A stretch of 64,000 nucleotides of DNA from [Clostridium] symbiosum (GCA_036419695.1 CP143946.1:1076001-1140000); one strand, 5' to 3'; counted from the first letter of the stretch, positions 27,220 through 36,822 are shown. Made by a program: numbers and translations. Notes: generated from the letters alone by a model not told the origin.

Positions 27220-28443
27220 ATGAATAAAGAGTTGATTGAAGCGTTAAACGTGCTGGAGAAGGAAAATAATATCAGCAAAGATATTCTTCTGGAGGCAATT
27301 GAAAATTCTTTACTTACAGCCTGTAAAAACCATTTTGGTAAAGCAGACAATGTAAAGGTCACCATCAACAGGGAAACCGGTGATTTTTCCGTTTATGCCG
27401 AGAAGGAAGTTGTTGAGGACGTGGAAGATCCGATGCTGCAGATCAGCCTTGCGGAAGCAAAGATGATGAACGGCAGATACGATCTTGGCGATATTGTCCA
27501 TGTACAGATTAACTCCAAAGAATTCGGAAGGATCGCAACACAGAATGCGAAGAATGTGATTCTTCAGAAAATCCGTGAAGAAGAAAGAAAAGCGCTTTTC
27601 AATGACTGGTACTGCAAAGAGAAAGATGTTGTTACAGGAATTGTGCAGCGTTATGTAAACCGTAATATCTGTATTGACCTTGGAAAGATCGATGCTATTT
27701 TAAATGAGAGCGAACAGGTGAAGGGCGAGGTATTTAAACCGACGGAGCGCGTTAAGCTGTATGTACTGGAGGTAAAGGATACGAACAAGGGACCGAGAAT
27801 CACGGTTTCCAGAACCCATCCCGATCTTGTTAAACGCCTTTTCGAGTCGGAAGTGGCGGAGGTAAGAGATGGCACGGTTGAGATTAAGGCGATCGCCAGA
27901 GAGGCGGGTTCCAGAACCAAGATCGCGGTATACTCCAATAACGAGGATGTGGATCCGGTCGGAGCCTGTGTCGGTCTTAACGGAGCAAGGGTTAACGCGA
28001 TTGTAAGCGAACTTCGCGGAGAGAAAATAGATATTATCAACTGGGATGAGAATCCTGCCTACCTGATTGAGAATGCCCTCAGCCCGGCCAAGGTTATTTT
28101 CGTTGCCGCAGACGAAGATGCAAGGGAGGCGCAGGTGATTGTTCCTGATTACCAGCTTTCACTGGCAATCGGTAAAGAGGGACAGAACGCAAGACTTGCC
28201 GCAAGACTGACCGGTTATAAGATCGATATCAAGAGCGAGACCCAGGCAAGGGAATCCGGACTTTTAGACGATCTGGAACTGGGATATGAGCAGGGCTTTG
28301 AGGGATATGCGGACGAAAACTTTGAAGGTTTCGGTGACGAAGCTTATACAGAGGAGATAACTGCAGACGAAAGCATTGAGACGGAAGCGGATACGGAGCA
28401 GGCCGTCCAGACGGCGGAGGATGCCGTCCGGGAGGAAGAATAA
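27220..28443 (+). CDS. nusA: Transcription termination/antitermination protein NusA
   Basis: The 407-residue protein has the NusA N-terminal RNA polymerase-binding domain (MNKELIEALNVLEKENNISKD), an S1 domain (~135-200), and KH domains with VGACVGLNGARV and AIGKEGQNARLAARLTG. The acidic C-terminal tail (~355-407, rich in Glu, Asp and Gly/Phe) is short and lacks the AR domains found in Escherichia coli, as usual for Firmicutes. GTAGGAGG is placed 9 bases before the ATG. It sits second in the operon. Confidence 0.97.
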   Translation: MNKELIEALNVLEKENNISKDILLEAIENSLLTACKNHFGKADNVKVTINRETGDFSVYAEKEVVEDVEDPMLQISLAEAKMMNGRYDLGDIVHVQINSKEFGRIATQNAKNVILQKIREEERKALFNDWYCKEKDVVTGIVQRYVNRNICIDLGKIDAILNESEQVKGEVFKPTERVKLYVLEVKDTNKGPRITVSRTHPDLVKRLFESEVAEVRDGTVEIKAIAREAGSRTKIAVYSNNEDVDPVGACVGLNGARVNAIVSELRGEKIDIINWDENPAYLIENALSPAKVIFVAADEDAREAQVIVPDYQLSLAIGKEGQNARLAARLTGYKIDIKSETQARESGLLDDLELGYEQGFEGYADENFEGFGDEAYTEEITADESIETEADTEQAVQTAEDAVREEE

Positions 28444-28510
28444 ACTACCTGGAACAGTAAAATGTGACGCGCAGCGGGAAAAGAAAAAGAAGATTGGGAA
28501 GTGAGAATCG

Positions 28511-28786
28511 TTGAGTACAAAGAAGATACCGCAGAGACAGTGCATCGGGTGCGGAGAGATGAAGAACAAGAAAGAGATGCTCCGGGTGCTGAAAACAACC
28601 GACGAACAGATCATAATTGATGCCACAGGCAGGAAAAACGGCCGGGGCGCCTACATCTGTCCATCGATGGACTGCTATAAAAAAGCGGTGAAGAATAAAG
28701 GACTGGAGCGTTCTCTGAAGATGGCCATTCCAAAGGAAGTATATGAAGCATTGGAAAAGGAGATGGACAGCATTGGAGAACAATAA
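28511..28786 (+). CDS. ylxR: YlxR/RnpM-family RNA-binding protein
   Basis: The 91-residue protein carries the YlxR signature: PQRQCIGCGEMKNKKEMLRV near the start, then GRKNGRGAYICPSMDCYKKAVK. The family has been linked to RNase P modulation and RNA binding. It begins with TTG at 28511. The next gene starts within its last codons, so they are translationally coupled. Position between nusA and infB is conserved in Firmicutes. Confidence 0.93.
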   Translation: MSTKKIPQRQCIGCGEMKNKKEMLRVLKTTDEQIIIDATGRKNGRGAYICPSMDCYKKAVKNKGLERSLKMAIPKEVYEALEKEMDSIGEQ

Positions 28787-29105
28787 AAAGATATTTAACC
28801 TTCTGGGCCTGGCCACCAAGGCGGGGAAAACCGCCAGCGGCGAGTATATGGCTGAGAAGGCGGTAAAAAGCGGAAAGGCTCATCTGGTTATCGTATCGGA
28901 AGAGGCATCCGACAATACCAGGAAGATGTTCCTGAATATGTGTACTTACTACAAAGTCCCGATTTACTTTTTCGGAAAAAAAGAAGAGCTGGGGCATGCA
29001 ATGGGAAAAGAGATGCGCGCATCTCTGGCCGTACTGGATGCAGGTTTTTCCAAGGCACTCGTGAAACAGATTGAGCTGAACGGAGGTAGTGAGTATGAGA
29101 GTTAA
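28773..29105 (+). CDS. ylxQ: YlxQ, ribosomal L7Ae-family protein
   Basis: The 110-residue L7Ae/L30e-like protein reads [20 protein letters not shown] near its start, and [16 protein letters not shown] in the middle, typical for YlxQ. A TTG start at 28773 is preferred because an AAAAGGAG ribosome site lies ~10 bases upstream and homologues begin at this point. The ATG at 28743 would add ten residues lying inside ylxR. It overlaps ylxR by 14 bases and infB by 11 bases. It probably binds K-turn RNA. Confidence 0.88.
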   Translation: MENNKKIFNLLGLATKAGKTASGEYMAEKAVKSGKAHLVIVSEEASDNTRKMFLNMCTYYKVPIYFFGKKEELGHAMGKEMRASLAVLDAGFSKALVKQIELNGGSEYES

Positions 29106-32100
29106 CGAATTGTCGAAAGAACTGGGTAAAACCAATAAAGAAATTTTAGAAATATTACAGAAGAATCAATTTGATGTCAAAAGCCACGCATCCAGCATTT
29201 CGGATGAACAGGCAGCTTTAGTAAAAAGAACGCTGTCGTCAGGGCATGCATCACATAAGGCGGCAACGCCGGTGACGGGGACTTCAAAACCAGGTACAGG
29301 AAAGGCGGAAACGAAGCGAGTGGAAGAAATTAAGAAAGAGCCAGTAAAGGCAGAAATAAAAGAAGCAGAGACAAATGCGGCTAACAGGGCGGAAGGAACG
29401 GCTGAACCGCCGAAGAAGAGAATCGCGGCAGTATACCGTCCGCAGAACAGCACCCAGATGAGAAATAATAACCGTCCGGCGGGACGTCCCGCACCACAGC
29501 AGAAAGACAGACCGGTTCAGGCCCAGAGTGTTGCCGAGACCGTAAAACCGGCAGCGCCGCAGAGCCAGCCGGCAGCAGCTCCAAGCCCGGCGGCAGCTCC
29601 AAGTCTGGCAGCAAGTCCGAGTCCGGCGGCAGCTCAGGCTCCACAGACCCAGGCACCTGCACCGCAGGGCAGCCAGGGAGGCTATCAGGGAAACCGAGAC
29701 GGCCAGAGGACCGGAGGCTACCAGGGCAACCGAGACGGCCAGAGAACCGGAGGCTATCAGGGCAACCGTGACGGCCAGAGGACCGGAGGCTACCAGGGAA
29801 ACCGAGACGGCCAGAGGACCGGAGGCTATCAGGGCAACCGCGACGGTCAGGGCGGAGGCTATCAGGGCAACCGAGACGGCCAGAGAACCGGAGGCTATCA
29901 GGGCAACCGTGACGGCCAGGGTTACCAGGGCAACCGCGGAGGTTACCAGGGCAATCGTGACGGCCAGGGTGGAGGCTATCAGGGAAACCGAGACGGCCAG
30001 AGAACCGGAGGCTACCAGGGAAACCGTGACGGTCAGGGTTATCAGGGCAACCGCAGCGGCTACCAGGGCAATCGTGATGGTCAGGGAACCGGGGGCTACC
30101 AGGGCAACCGCGACGGTCAGAGAACCGGAGGTTATCAGGGAAACCGAGACGGCCAGAGAACCGGAGGTTATCAGGGCCAGGGTGGAGGCTACCAGGGCAA
30201 CCGCAGTGGTTACCAGGGCCAGGGCGGAGGCTACCAGGGCAACCGAGACGGCCAGAGAACCGGAGGCTACCAGGGTAACCGCGACGGTCAGGGTGGAGGC
30301 TACCAGGGAAACCGTGACGGCCAGAGAACCGGAGGCTACCAGGGTCAGGGCGGAGGCTACCAGGGCAACCGCGGAGGTTACCAGGGCCAGGGCGGAGGCT
30401 ATCAGGGCAACCGCGGAGGTCAGGGCGGAGGCTACCAGGGCAACCGTGACGGCCAGAGAACCGGAGGCTATCAGGACCAGGGCGGAGGCTATCAGGGCAA
30501 CCGCGGAGGTCAGGGCGGAGGCTACCAGGGCAACCGTGACGGTCAGAGAACCGGCGCTCCGAAGCCATCATTTGACGGACCTGTAGTACAGAAACCACAG
30601 AATAATAAGCAGAATAAGAACGCTTATAAGAGTGATAAATACGATAAGAAGAACCACGATGACGGGACACACACAAAACAGGGCAAGGGCGGAAAGAATA
30701 CCAAGGCTCCTGTACTGCCGCCGCTGCCACGCAAGGAAGAGCCGAAGGTGGAGGTGGTTAAGACCATCATCATTCCTGAGGTAATCACGATCAAAGAGCT
30801 GGCTGAGAAGATGAAGCTGCAGCCATCCGCAATTGTAAAGAAACTGTTCCTTCAGGGAAAAGTTGTAACAATCAACCAGGAAGTGGATTACAACCAGGCA
30901 GAAGAAATCGCCATGGAATTTGACGTACTCTGCGAGATGGAAGAGAAGATCGATGTCATCGAAGAACTGCTGAAAGAGGAAGAGGAGAACGAGGAGGATA
31001 TGGCTGAAAGACCGCCGGTAGTCTGTGTAATGGGTCACGTTGACCATGGTAAAACCTCCCTTCTGGATGCGATCCGCCAGACCAATGTAACGGCCAAAGA
31101 GGCAGGCGGCATCACGCAGCACATTGGCGCTTATATGGTGGAGATTAACGGACAGCAGATTACGTTCTTAGATACGCCCGGCCATGAGGCATTCACGGCT
31201 ATGCGTATGAGAGGCGCCAAGTCCACCGATATCGCAATTCTCGTAGTTGCGGCAGATGACGGCGTTATGCCTCAGACGATTGAGGCAATCAACCATGCCA
31301 AGGCGGCCGGCGTTGAGATTATCGTTGCGGTAAATAAGATCGATAAACCAAGCGCCAATATTGAAAAAGTAAAACAGGAATTAATTGAATACGAACTCGT
31401 TTCAGAGGACTGGGGCGGCAGCACGATTTTCGTTCCCGTATCAGCCCATACAAAGGAAGGTATCCCGGAACTTCTTGAGATGATCCTGCTTACCGCCGAA
31501 GTGAAAGAATTAAAGGCAAATCCGAATCGTACGGCCAGAGGACTTGTAATTGAGGCAGAGCTCGATAAGGGCAAGGGTCCTGTAGCCACTGTTCTTGTCC
31601 AGAAGGGTACACTCCATGTAGGAGATCCGATTGCGGCAGGCGCCTGCTATGGTAAAGTGCGTGCAATGATGGATGATAAGGGACGCCGTGTTAAAGAGGC
31701 GACTCCGTCCACACCGGTTGAGATCCTGGGACTGAACGATGTTCCGAAGGCCGGAGAAGTATTTGTTGCAACCCCAAGCGAGAAAGAAGCAAGAAGCTTT
31801 GCGGAAACATTTATTTCCGAGGGTAAGAATAAATTAATTGAAGATACTAAGGCTAAATTATCATTAGACGATCTGTTCTCACAGATCAAAGCCGGAAACG
31901 TCAAAGAACTTCCTATCATCGTAAAAGCGGATGTACAGGGTTCGGTAGAGGCGGTAAAACAGAGCCTTGTCAAACTGTCCAACGAAGAGGTAATGGTAAA
32001 AGTGATCCACGGCGGTGTCGGCACGATCAACGAGTCCGATGTCAGCCTGGCGGCGGCATCCAACGCTATCATTATCGGTTTCAACGTGCGTCCCGACGCT

Positions 32101-32508
32101 ACGGCGAAATCCATCGCAGAGCGCGAGAAAGTGGATATGCGTCTGTACCGCGTAATTTATCAGGCCATCGAGGACGTGGAAGCAGCCATGAAGGGCATGT
32201 TAGACCCGATCTACGAAGAGCAGATTATCGGCCATGCCGTGGTACGCCAGACCTTTAAGGCATCCGGCGTCGGAACGATTGCAGGTTCCTATATTCTGGA
32301 CGGTAAATTCCAGAGAGGCTGCAAGGTGAGAATCACCCGTGACGGCGAGCAGACCTTTGACGGCCCGCTGGCATCCCTTAAGAGATTCAAGGATGATGTC
32401 AAGGAAGTCAACGCAGGATATGAGTGCGGTCTTGTATTTGAGAAGTTTAACGACATCCAGGAAGACGATATGATCGAGGCATACGCAATGGTAGAAGTTC
32501 CCCGCTAA
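29095..32508 (+). CDS. infB: Translation initiation factor IF-2 with a large repeat-rich N-terminal domain
   Basis: This is a 1137-residue protein. Residues 1-~50 form the IF2_N module ([20 protein letters not shown]). A Pro/Ala/Gln segment follows, then residues ~195-487 consist of 29 consecutive GYQ-containing units with consensus [13 protein letters not shown] Lys/Asn-rich stretch, a second IF2_N (~560-610) and the GTPase core follow, with GHVDHGKT at ~647, [12 protein letters not shown], then the IF2-type beta-barrels and fMet-tRNA-binding C-domain. The core is standard; the repeat domain makes it about 270 residues longer than a typical clostridial IF-2. ATG 29095 has GGAGGT 7 bases upstream; GTG 29089 is less likely. 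Confidence 0.97.
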   Translation: MRVNELSKELGKTNKEILEILQKNQFDVKSHASSISDEQAALVKRTLSSGHASHKAATPVTGTSKPGTGKAETKRVEEIKKEPVKAEIKEAETNAANRAEGTAEPPKKRIAAVYRPQNSTQMRNNNRPAGRPAPQQKDRPVQAQSVAETVKPAAPQSQPAAAPSPAAAPSLAASPSPAAAQAPQTQAPAPQGSQGGYQGNRDGQRTGGYQGNRDGQRTGGYQGNRDGQRTGGYQGNRDGQRTGGYQGNRDGQGGGYQGNRDGQRTGGYQGNRDGQGYQGNRGGYQGNRDGQGGGYQGNRDGQRTGGYQGNRDGQGYQGNRSGYQGNRDGQGTGGYQGNRDGQRTGGYQGNRDGQRTGGYQGQGGGYQGNRSGYQGQGGGYQGNRDGQRTGGYQGNRDGQGGGYQGNRDGQRTGGYQGQGGGYQGNRGGYQGQGGGYQGNRGGQGGGYQGNRDGQRTGGYQDQGGGYQGNRGGQGGGYQGNRDGQRTGAPKPSFDGPVVQKPQNNKQNKNAYKSDKYDKKNHDDGTHTKQGKGGKNTKAPVLPPLPRKEEPKVEVVKTIIIPEVITIKELAEKMKLQPSAIVKKLFLQGKVVTINQEVDYNQAEEIAMEFDVLCEMEEKIDVIEELLKEEEENEEDMAERPPVVCVMGHVDHGKTSLLDAIRQTNVTAKEAGGITQHIGAYMVEINGQQITFLDTPGHEAFTAMRMRGAKSTDIAILVVAADDGVMPQTIEAINHAKAAGVEIIVAVNKIDKPSANIEKVKQELIEYELVSEDWGGSTIFVPVSAHTKEGIPELLEMILLTAEVKELKANPNRTARGLVIEAELDKGKGPVATVLVQKGTLHVGDPIAAGACYGKVRAMMDDKGRRVKEATPSTPVEILGLNDVPKAGEVFVATPSEKEARSFAETFISEGKNKLIEDTKAKLSLDDLFSQIKAGNVKELPIIVKADVQGSVEAVKQSLVKLSNEEVMVKVIHGGVGTINESDVSLAAASNAIIIGFNVRPDATAKSIAEREKVDMRLYRVIYQAIEDVEAAMKGMLDPIYEEQIIGHAVVRQTFKASGVGTIAGSYILDGKFQRGCKVRITRDGEQTFDGPLASLKRFKDDVKEVNAGYECGLVFEKFNDIQEDDMIEAYAMVEVPR
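29677..30555 (+). repeat. Coding tandem-repeat array in infB
   Basis: Twenty-nine GYQ units are encoded. Eighteen contain NRDGQ and the rest are shortened forms ([20 protein letters not shown], one GYQDQG). The basic DNA period is 36 bases, with many near-identical copies that vary by synonymous changes. The array is Gly/Gln/Arg/Tyr-rich with no hydrophobic core, so it should be disordered. Confidence 0.95.
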
Positions 32509-32575
32509 GGGGAGCTCTGCCTGACTGATGACGGCGCCCGGCAATTCAGCACCGTTAGAAAGAGAGGCATGAAAC

Positions 32576-32995
32576 ATGCGCAAAAACAGCATTAAAAATA
32601 CCAGAATCAACAGCGAAGTCCAGAGAGAACTGAGTGAGATTATCAGCCGTGAATTAAAGGATCCCAGAATCCACCCGATGACGACCGTCATTTCGGTGGA
32701 GGTAACTCCGGATCTGAAGTTCTGCAAGGCATATATCAGTGTGCTCGGCAATGAAGAAGCCGGCAAAGACACGATCCAGGGCCTGAAGAGCGCGGTGGGC
32801 TTTATCCGCACCCAGTTAGCCAGAAGAATCAATCTGCGCAACACCCCGGAACTCACCTTTATTCTGGATCAGTCCATCGAATATGGTGTCAATATGACAA
32901 GGCTGATCAACGAAGTGACGGCGGGTCTGGGTGATGAAACACAGACGGAAGAGGAAACCGGAGAAGAAACTCCTGAGGAGGATTCCGAAGAGTAA
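32576..32995 (+). CDS. rbfA: 30S ribosome-binding factor RbfA
   Basis: The 139-residue protein has the RbfA KH-like fold: INSEVQRELSEIISRELKDPRI at the N-terminus, VSVEVTPDLKFCKAYISV-like centre, and LRNTPELTFILDQSIEYG toward the C-terminus, then an acidic Glu/Thr-rich tail of ~20 residues. It acts in late 30S maturation. It follows infB by 67 bases. Confidence 0.96.
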   Translation: MRKNSIKNTRINSEVQRELSEIISRELKDPRIHPMTTVISVEVTPDLKFCKAYISVLGNEEAGKDTIQGLKSAVGFIRTQLARRINLRNTPELTFILDQSIEYGVNMTRLINEVTAGLGDETQTEEETGEETPEEDSEE

Positions 32996-33056
32996 TCTTC
33001 GTTACCTGTAAACGGAAACATCCATGACACTATTTAAGCGGGAGATGATATAGAGG

Positions 33057-34025
33057 ATGAGTAATTTATTAAATGAAGTACTTGACGGTGTGAACAGCGT
33101 TGTCCTTTTGGGACATCTCCATCCGGACGGCGACTGTGTCGGCACCTGTCTTGGAATTTATAATTATCTGTCGGAAAATTATCCGCAGCTTACCGTGGAG
33201 CTTTTTCTGGACCATCCGGCCGCAAAGTTTTCCTATTTAAAAAATTTCGATCAGATTAAGACGGAGTGGGAAGATGGACGCGCCTATGAGCTGTGCATCA
33301 CGATGGACAGCAGTGACACGGAGCGTCTCGGCGTTTTCCTCCCGTATTTTGAGACGGCCGGGAAGACGTTCTGCATCGATCACCATGTGACTAATGTGGG
33401 TTTTGCAGAAAAGAACCATATTATTTCCACTGCCAGCTCCAGCAGCGAAGTATTGTTCGGCTTACTGGCGGAGGACCGGATCAGCAAAGAGACGGCAGAA
33501 TGCCTCTACACCGGCATCGTCCACGACACCGGCGTTTTTAAATACAGCAACACCTCCAAAAAAACAATGGAGATTGCCGGAAAACTGGTGGATAAGGGAC
33601 TGAACAGCGCCAAAATCATAGACGACAGCTTTTACCGCAAGACCTATGTCCAGAATCAGGTTTTGGGCCGGGCGCTTCTGGAAAGCTTTCTGTTCATGGA
33701 CGGCCGCTGTATTTTCACCGCTCTGAAACAGAGAGACCTGGATTTTTACGGGGCCGACAGCAATGATCTGGACGGAATTATCGACCAGCTCAGAATCACG
33801 GAAGGTGTTGAGTGCGCTGTATTTATTTATGAAAAAGAACCGCATGTATATAAGGTAAGTATGCGTTCCAACGATTATGTGGATGTCAGCAGGATTGCAT
33901 CCTACTTTGGAGGAGGCGGACACGTGCGGGCAGCCGGATGTACGATTAGCGGCAGCGCCTACGATGTGCTGAATAACCTTTCAAAGCATATTGAACAGCA
34001 GATGAAAGAGCATGAAGACAAATGA
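33057..34025 (+). CDS. nrnA: NrnA-type DHH/DHHA1 bifunctional oligoribonuclease/PAP phosphatase
   Basis: The 322-residue protein has the DHH motifs HLHPDGDCVGT (~20), MDSSDTERLG, the DHH triad in IDHHVTN (~108) and a later HDTGVFKYSNT. The C-terminal DHHA1 domain ends in GGGHVRAAGCT. Family members degrade nanoRNAs, and several also dephosphorylate 3'-phosphoadenosine 5'-phosphate. Its stop overlaps the truB start (ATGA), so expression is coupled. This position between rbfA and truB is standard in Firmicutes. Confidence 0.93.
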   Translation: MSNLLNEVLDGVNSVVLLGHLHPDGDCVGTCLGIYNYLSENYPQLTVELFLDHPAAKFSYLKNFDQIKTEWEDGRAYELCITMDSSDTERLGVFLPYFETAGKTFCIDHHVTNVGFAEKNHIISTASSSSEVLFGLLAEDRISKETAECLYTGIVHDTGVFKYSNTSKKTMEIAGKLVDKGLNSAKIIDDSFYRKTYVQNQVLGRALLESFLFMDGRCIFTALKQRDLDFYGADSNDLDGIIDQLRITEGVECAVFIYEKEPHVYKVSMRSNDYVDVSRIASYFGGGGHVRAAGCTISGSAYDVLNNLSKHIEQQMKEHEDK

Positions 34026-35044
34026 TCCATGGAATAATTAACATCTATAAAGAACCGGGATATACATCCCATGACGTGGTTGCGAAACTGCGCGGGATTT
34101 TAAAACAGAAAAAAATCGGCCATACGGGAACACTCGATCCGGCAGCGGAGGGAGTGCTTCCCGTATGTCTCGGAAAAGGCACAAAACTCTGCGACATGAT
34201 GACGGATAAGAGAAAAACTTACCGTGCCGTCATGCTGCTGGGCACCGAGACCGATACGCAGGATACGACCGGCACCGTGCTCCGCGTAAGAAGCACCGGA
34301 GAACTGACGGAAGAACAGGTGAGGGAAGCCGTGCTGGGATTTATCGGCCATTACGAGCAGATCCCTCCAATGTATTCCGCATTGAAGGTAAATGGCAAAA
34401 AACTCTATGAGCTGGCCCGTCAGGGAAAAGAAGTGGAGAGAAAAGCCAGGCCGGTGGAGATCTACAGTCTGGAAATTGAGAAAATGGATCTTCCGAGGGT
34501 CACGATGAGCATAAACTGTTCCAAGGGAACTTATATCCGCACACTGTGCTACGATATCGGCACTGTGCTGGGATGCGGCGGCTGTATGGAAAAGCTGGTC
34601 AGGACAAAGGTGGACCGCTTTGAGATTACAGAAAGCTTACGCCTCGATGAGGTAGAAGAACTTACTGCTGCGGGACGGCTGGACGAAAAGATCGTTCCGG
34701 TCGATCAGATGTTTTCTTCCCTGCCGGAATTCGTCTCCGAGGGGGACGAACTGGACAGGCTGCTGCACAACGGAAATTTTTTCTCCCGGGATTTTATTCC
34801 GGGAACGCTTGTGGATGAGTGGATGCACAAACTCCAGGGCGATCCGGAATATGCGGCGGAAGAAGTGGAGGATGCGGAAAACGTAGAAACCGAAGAAAGT
34901 TGCGGCGATGCTGGAGACAGCGGCATGGCTCAGGAACTGCGGATCCGTGTTTATGACAGTGGACGCCGTTTTGTAGGAATTTATTCATACGCCGAAGAAG
35001 AAAATAAGTGGAAACCAAAGAAGATTTTTCTGGGAGGAGATTGA
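34022..35044 (+). CDS. truB: tRNA pseudouridine(55) synthase TruB
   Basis: The 340-residue protein begins GIINIYKEPGYTSHDVVAKLR and carries the catalytic aspartate in GHTGTLDPAAEGVLP. The Y...R segment (KRKTYRAVMLLG) and the SKGTYIRTLCYDIG motif are also present. The C-terminal PUA-like region is interrupted by an acidic insert (~275-305, mostly Glu/Asp/Val/Ala) not usual in TruB. It makes pseudouridine 55 in the T-loop of tRNAs. It overlaps nrnA by 4 bases and is followed by ribF after one base. Confidence 0.95.
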   Translation: MIHGIINIYKEPGYTSHDVVAKLRGILKQKKIGHTGTLDPAAEGVLPVCLGKGTKLCDMMTDKRKTYRAVMLLGTETDTQDTTGTVLRVRSTGELTEEQVREAVLGFIGHYEQIPPMYSALKVNGKKLYELARQGKEVERKARPVEIYSLEIEKMDLPRVTMSINCSKGTYIRTLCYDIGTVLGCGGCMEKLVRTKVDRFEITESLRLDEVEELTAAGRLDEKIVPVDQMFSSLPEFVSEGDELDRLLHNGNFFSRDFIPGTLVDEWMHKLQGDPEYAAEEVEDAENVETEESCGDAGDSGMAQELRIRVYDSGRRFVGIYSYAEEENKWKPKKIFLGGD

Positions 35045-35045
35045 G

Positions 35046-35975
35046 ATGCAGTACATTACCGGAACCAGAGAATTTCATATAGAAGAACCGACCGTCGTCA
35101 CGCTGGGCAAATTCGACGGCCTGCACAGAGGCCATCAGAAGCTGCTGAACGAAGTGTTCCGTTTCAGGGAAAAGGGATATAAGACAGCCGTTTTTACATT
35201 CGAGACGGCTCCCGGGACTCTGATGAAAGGAAAACTTCAGACAATGATCACGACGAATGCCGAGCGGAGGGAGAATCTTCAGCAGGCGGGGATCGACTAT
35301 CTTGTAGAATATCCGTTTAATCAGGAAGTGGCACATATGCAGCCGGAGGAATTTATTTCCCATATCCTGGCAGGCCAGATGAAGGCAAAAGCCATTGTTA
35401 CCGGAACTGATTTCCACTTTGGATACCAGCGGCAGGGGGACGTGGAACTCTTAAAGAGACTGGCCTCCAAATACGGCTATGAGATGGTCGTCGTGGATAA
35501 AGCGCTGGACGGCGAAAGAGAGATAAGCAGTACTTATATCAGAGAGGAACTGGCCGCAGGCAATATCAAAAAGGCCAATGAACTTCTCGGATACACCTAT
35601 ATGATCCATGGCCGTGTGATCCACGGCAGGCATCTTGGTTCAACCCTCGGTTTTCCGACCGTCAATATCGAACCCAGGGAGCAGAAACATCTGCCCGCCT
35701 TTGGGGTCTACCTGTCCAAGGTGGTAATCGACGGTGAGCTTTACAAAGGGATTACGAATATAGGAAGAAAGCCTACGATAGAGGGGCAGCACCCGGTAGG
35801 TGTGGAGACTTATATTTATGATCTGAGCGCTGATCTGTACGACAAATGGATCGAGGTAAGGCTGACGGACTTCATCCGCCCGGAACTGAAATTTTCCGGT
35901 GTGGAGGAGCTGAAGGAGAGAGTGCTGGCCGATAAAGAGGCCGGACGGAAAATGCATGAGAGGGCAGCAAGATAA
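35046..35975 (+). CDS. ribF: Bifunctional riboflavin kinase/FAD synthetase RibF
   Basis: The 309-residue protein has an N-terminal FAD synthetase domain with the nucleotidyltransferase motif GKFDGLHRGHQKLL and the ISSTYIREEL segment. The C-terminal riboflavin kinase domain carries GRHLGSTLGFPTVNIEP and KGITNIGRKPT. It converts riboflavin to FMN and FAD. It is the last gene of the operon, with tandem 15-base repeats and an intrinsic terminator just downstream. Confidence 0.96.
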   Translation: MQYITGTREFHIEEPTVVTLGKFDGLHRGHQKLLNEVFRFREKGYKTAVFTFETAPGTLMKGKLQTMITTNAERRENLQQAGIDYLVEYPFNQEVAHMQPEEFISHILAGQMKAKAIVTGTDFHFGYQRQGDVELLKRLASKYGYEMVVVDKALDGEREISSTYIREELAAGNIKKANELLGYTYMIHGRVIHGRHLGSTLGFPTVNIEPREQKHLPAFGVYLSKVVIDGELYKGITNIGRKPTIEGQHPVGVETYIYDLSADLYDKWIEVRLTDFIRPELKFSGVEELKERVLADKEAGRKMHERAAR

Positions 35976-36018
35976 TTGACAATAAAGAAATTGACAATAG
36001 AGAAATTGACAATAGAGA
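35974..36018 (+). repeat. Three tandem 15-base repeats after ribF
   Basis: Three head-to-tail copies of AATTGACAATAGAGA (the first with one change) begin inside the ribF stop codon and run into the terminator stem. Each unit contains TTGACA, but no matching -10 was seen at the right distance. Confidence 0.85.
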
Positions 36019-36062
36019 GAGCCGGAAGATTACATCGTATGATGCACCTTCCGGCTCTTTGT
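36018..36062 (+). terminator. Terminator of the rimP-ribF operon
   Basis: An 11-bp perfect stem (36018-36028 with 36048-36058) has an inner CATC/GATG hairpin in its loop and ends in CTCTTTGTT. Confidence 0.8.
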
Positions 36063-36063
36063 T

Positions 36064-36108
36064 GAGTGGCAATGAAAAGTTCGCGAAGCGTGCTTTTCGT
36101 TGTTTGTA
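36064..36108. repeat. Dispersed hairpin repeat, family 1, copy A
   Basis: This 45-base element matches the one at 59233-59277 at 42 of 45 positions. It folds as GAAAAG...CTTTTC around a CGC-GAA-GCG core. It sits directly after an intrinsic terminator, as does its partner. Confidence 0.7.
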
Positions 36109-36118
36109 ATTTATATCG

Positions 36119-36529
36119 CTATATCCATTTTCCGACTTCTTCGCAGACGAGCTTTATGTAGCCGCTCAGGGACATGTCGCTGCATCCCACAACCGTATGG
36201 TGGCAATGCTGGCTGACCGGGATCAGAATCTTGTGGGCGCGGCTGCTTCCGATAGCGGAGGACATCGCCGGTGTGATCTCACCGAGCAGGGAATCCGCAA
36301 TGACGATTCCCAGGGGACCGATAATGATATCGGCATCCCGGCAGGCGACAAACACGGGATTTTCTCCGGTTGCACCCTGATCGGCTCCGGCCTTCAGCAT
36401 GGCGGAGGTGGCGATACTGTTGGTGCCGATGGCGGTTAGAGGCAGATCCGGGTATGTATTTTTCAACTGTTCTACCACTGTTTTCCCCATCCGGCCGCCC
36501 TGGCCGTCAATAACTACGATTTTTTTCAT
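36119..36529 (-). CDS. DUF3842 family protein
   Basis: The 136-residue protein starts MKKIVVIDGQGGRMGKTVVEQLK, a Rossmann-like nucleotide-binding glycine motif, and continues with TAIGTNSIATSAMLKAGADQGATGENPV and a GPLGIVIADSLLGEITP segment. This matches DUF3842, a small Firmicutes family with no established function. The start at 36529 is chosen because it begins the conserved domain; the upstream extension to 36694 looks non-coding. An AAGGA lies about 13 bases before it, which is longer than ideal. It is divergent from carB. Confidence 0.75.
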   Translation of the reverse strand: MKKIVVIDGQGGRMGKTVVEQLKNTYPDLPLTAIGTNSIATSAMLKAGADQGATGENPVFVACRDADIIIGPLGIVIADSLLGEITPAMSSAIGSSRAHKILIPVSQHCHHTVVGCSDMSLSGYIKLVCEEVGKWI

Positions 36530-36634
36530 AAAAATTGACGAATCCTTTCCGCTTTTTAAAATAATACCCCAGTATATTTTTACCAGCATATCATAAAAAA
36601 TGTCAAAAGGGAAGAGAAAAACGCATTTTTTTGG

Positions 36635-36663
36635 TTTACAAGGCGGAACTTTTCTATTATAAT
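36635..36663 (+). promoter_or_regulatory. Promoter of carB
   Basis: TTTACA (36635-36640) and a perfect TATAAT (36658-36663) are 17 bases apart. The transcript would start near 36670, leaving a ~150-base leader before carB. Confidence 0.75.
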
Positions 36664-36669
36664 CTTGAT

Positions 36670-36822
36670 AATGCCTTACTGGGGCCTTTAACAAGATGAA
36701 GGTTCCGAACGGCTTTTGAAGAAAGTCCGGAGAGCGGGCCTTTGTTGATAACGGTGACCTGTGCGCGGAGCGTGCGGCCTATCGCTGAAAATGTAAACTG
36801 CAGACAATGAGAGGGAAAAAAC
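36670..36822 (+). promoter_or_regulatory. Structured carB leader
   Basis: The leader contains a GTCCG-GAGAG-CGGGC stem-loop (about 36723-36738) and a dispersed hairpin repeat (36748-36784). The AGTCCGGAGAG sequence recalls the PyrR-binding loop consensus, but the spacing is not exact and no U-rich terminator stem is present. Pyrimidine-responsive control is therefore only a possibility. Confidence 0.35.
36748..36784. repeat. Dispersed hairpin repeat, family 2, copy A
   Basis: Over 35 aligned bases it shares 29 with the element at 63928-63962 (both contain AACGGTGACCTGT). Both fold into a stem closed by a CGC-NNA-GCG triloop. Confidence 0.55.

Noticed and set aside
29381..30730. 449-codon antisense frame over the infB repeat array
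   Set aside because: It mirrors the 36-base repeats of infB (Cys/Pro/Gly/Ser-rich), has no ribosome site, and lies opposite an essential gene in its repeat region.
36723..36738. PyrR-binding loop in the carB leader
   Set aside because: The motif spacing differs from the consensus by an inserted CGG and no terminator/antiterminator pair can be drawn, so it is not annotated as a PyrR site.
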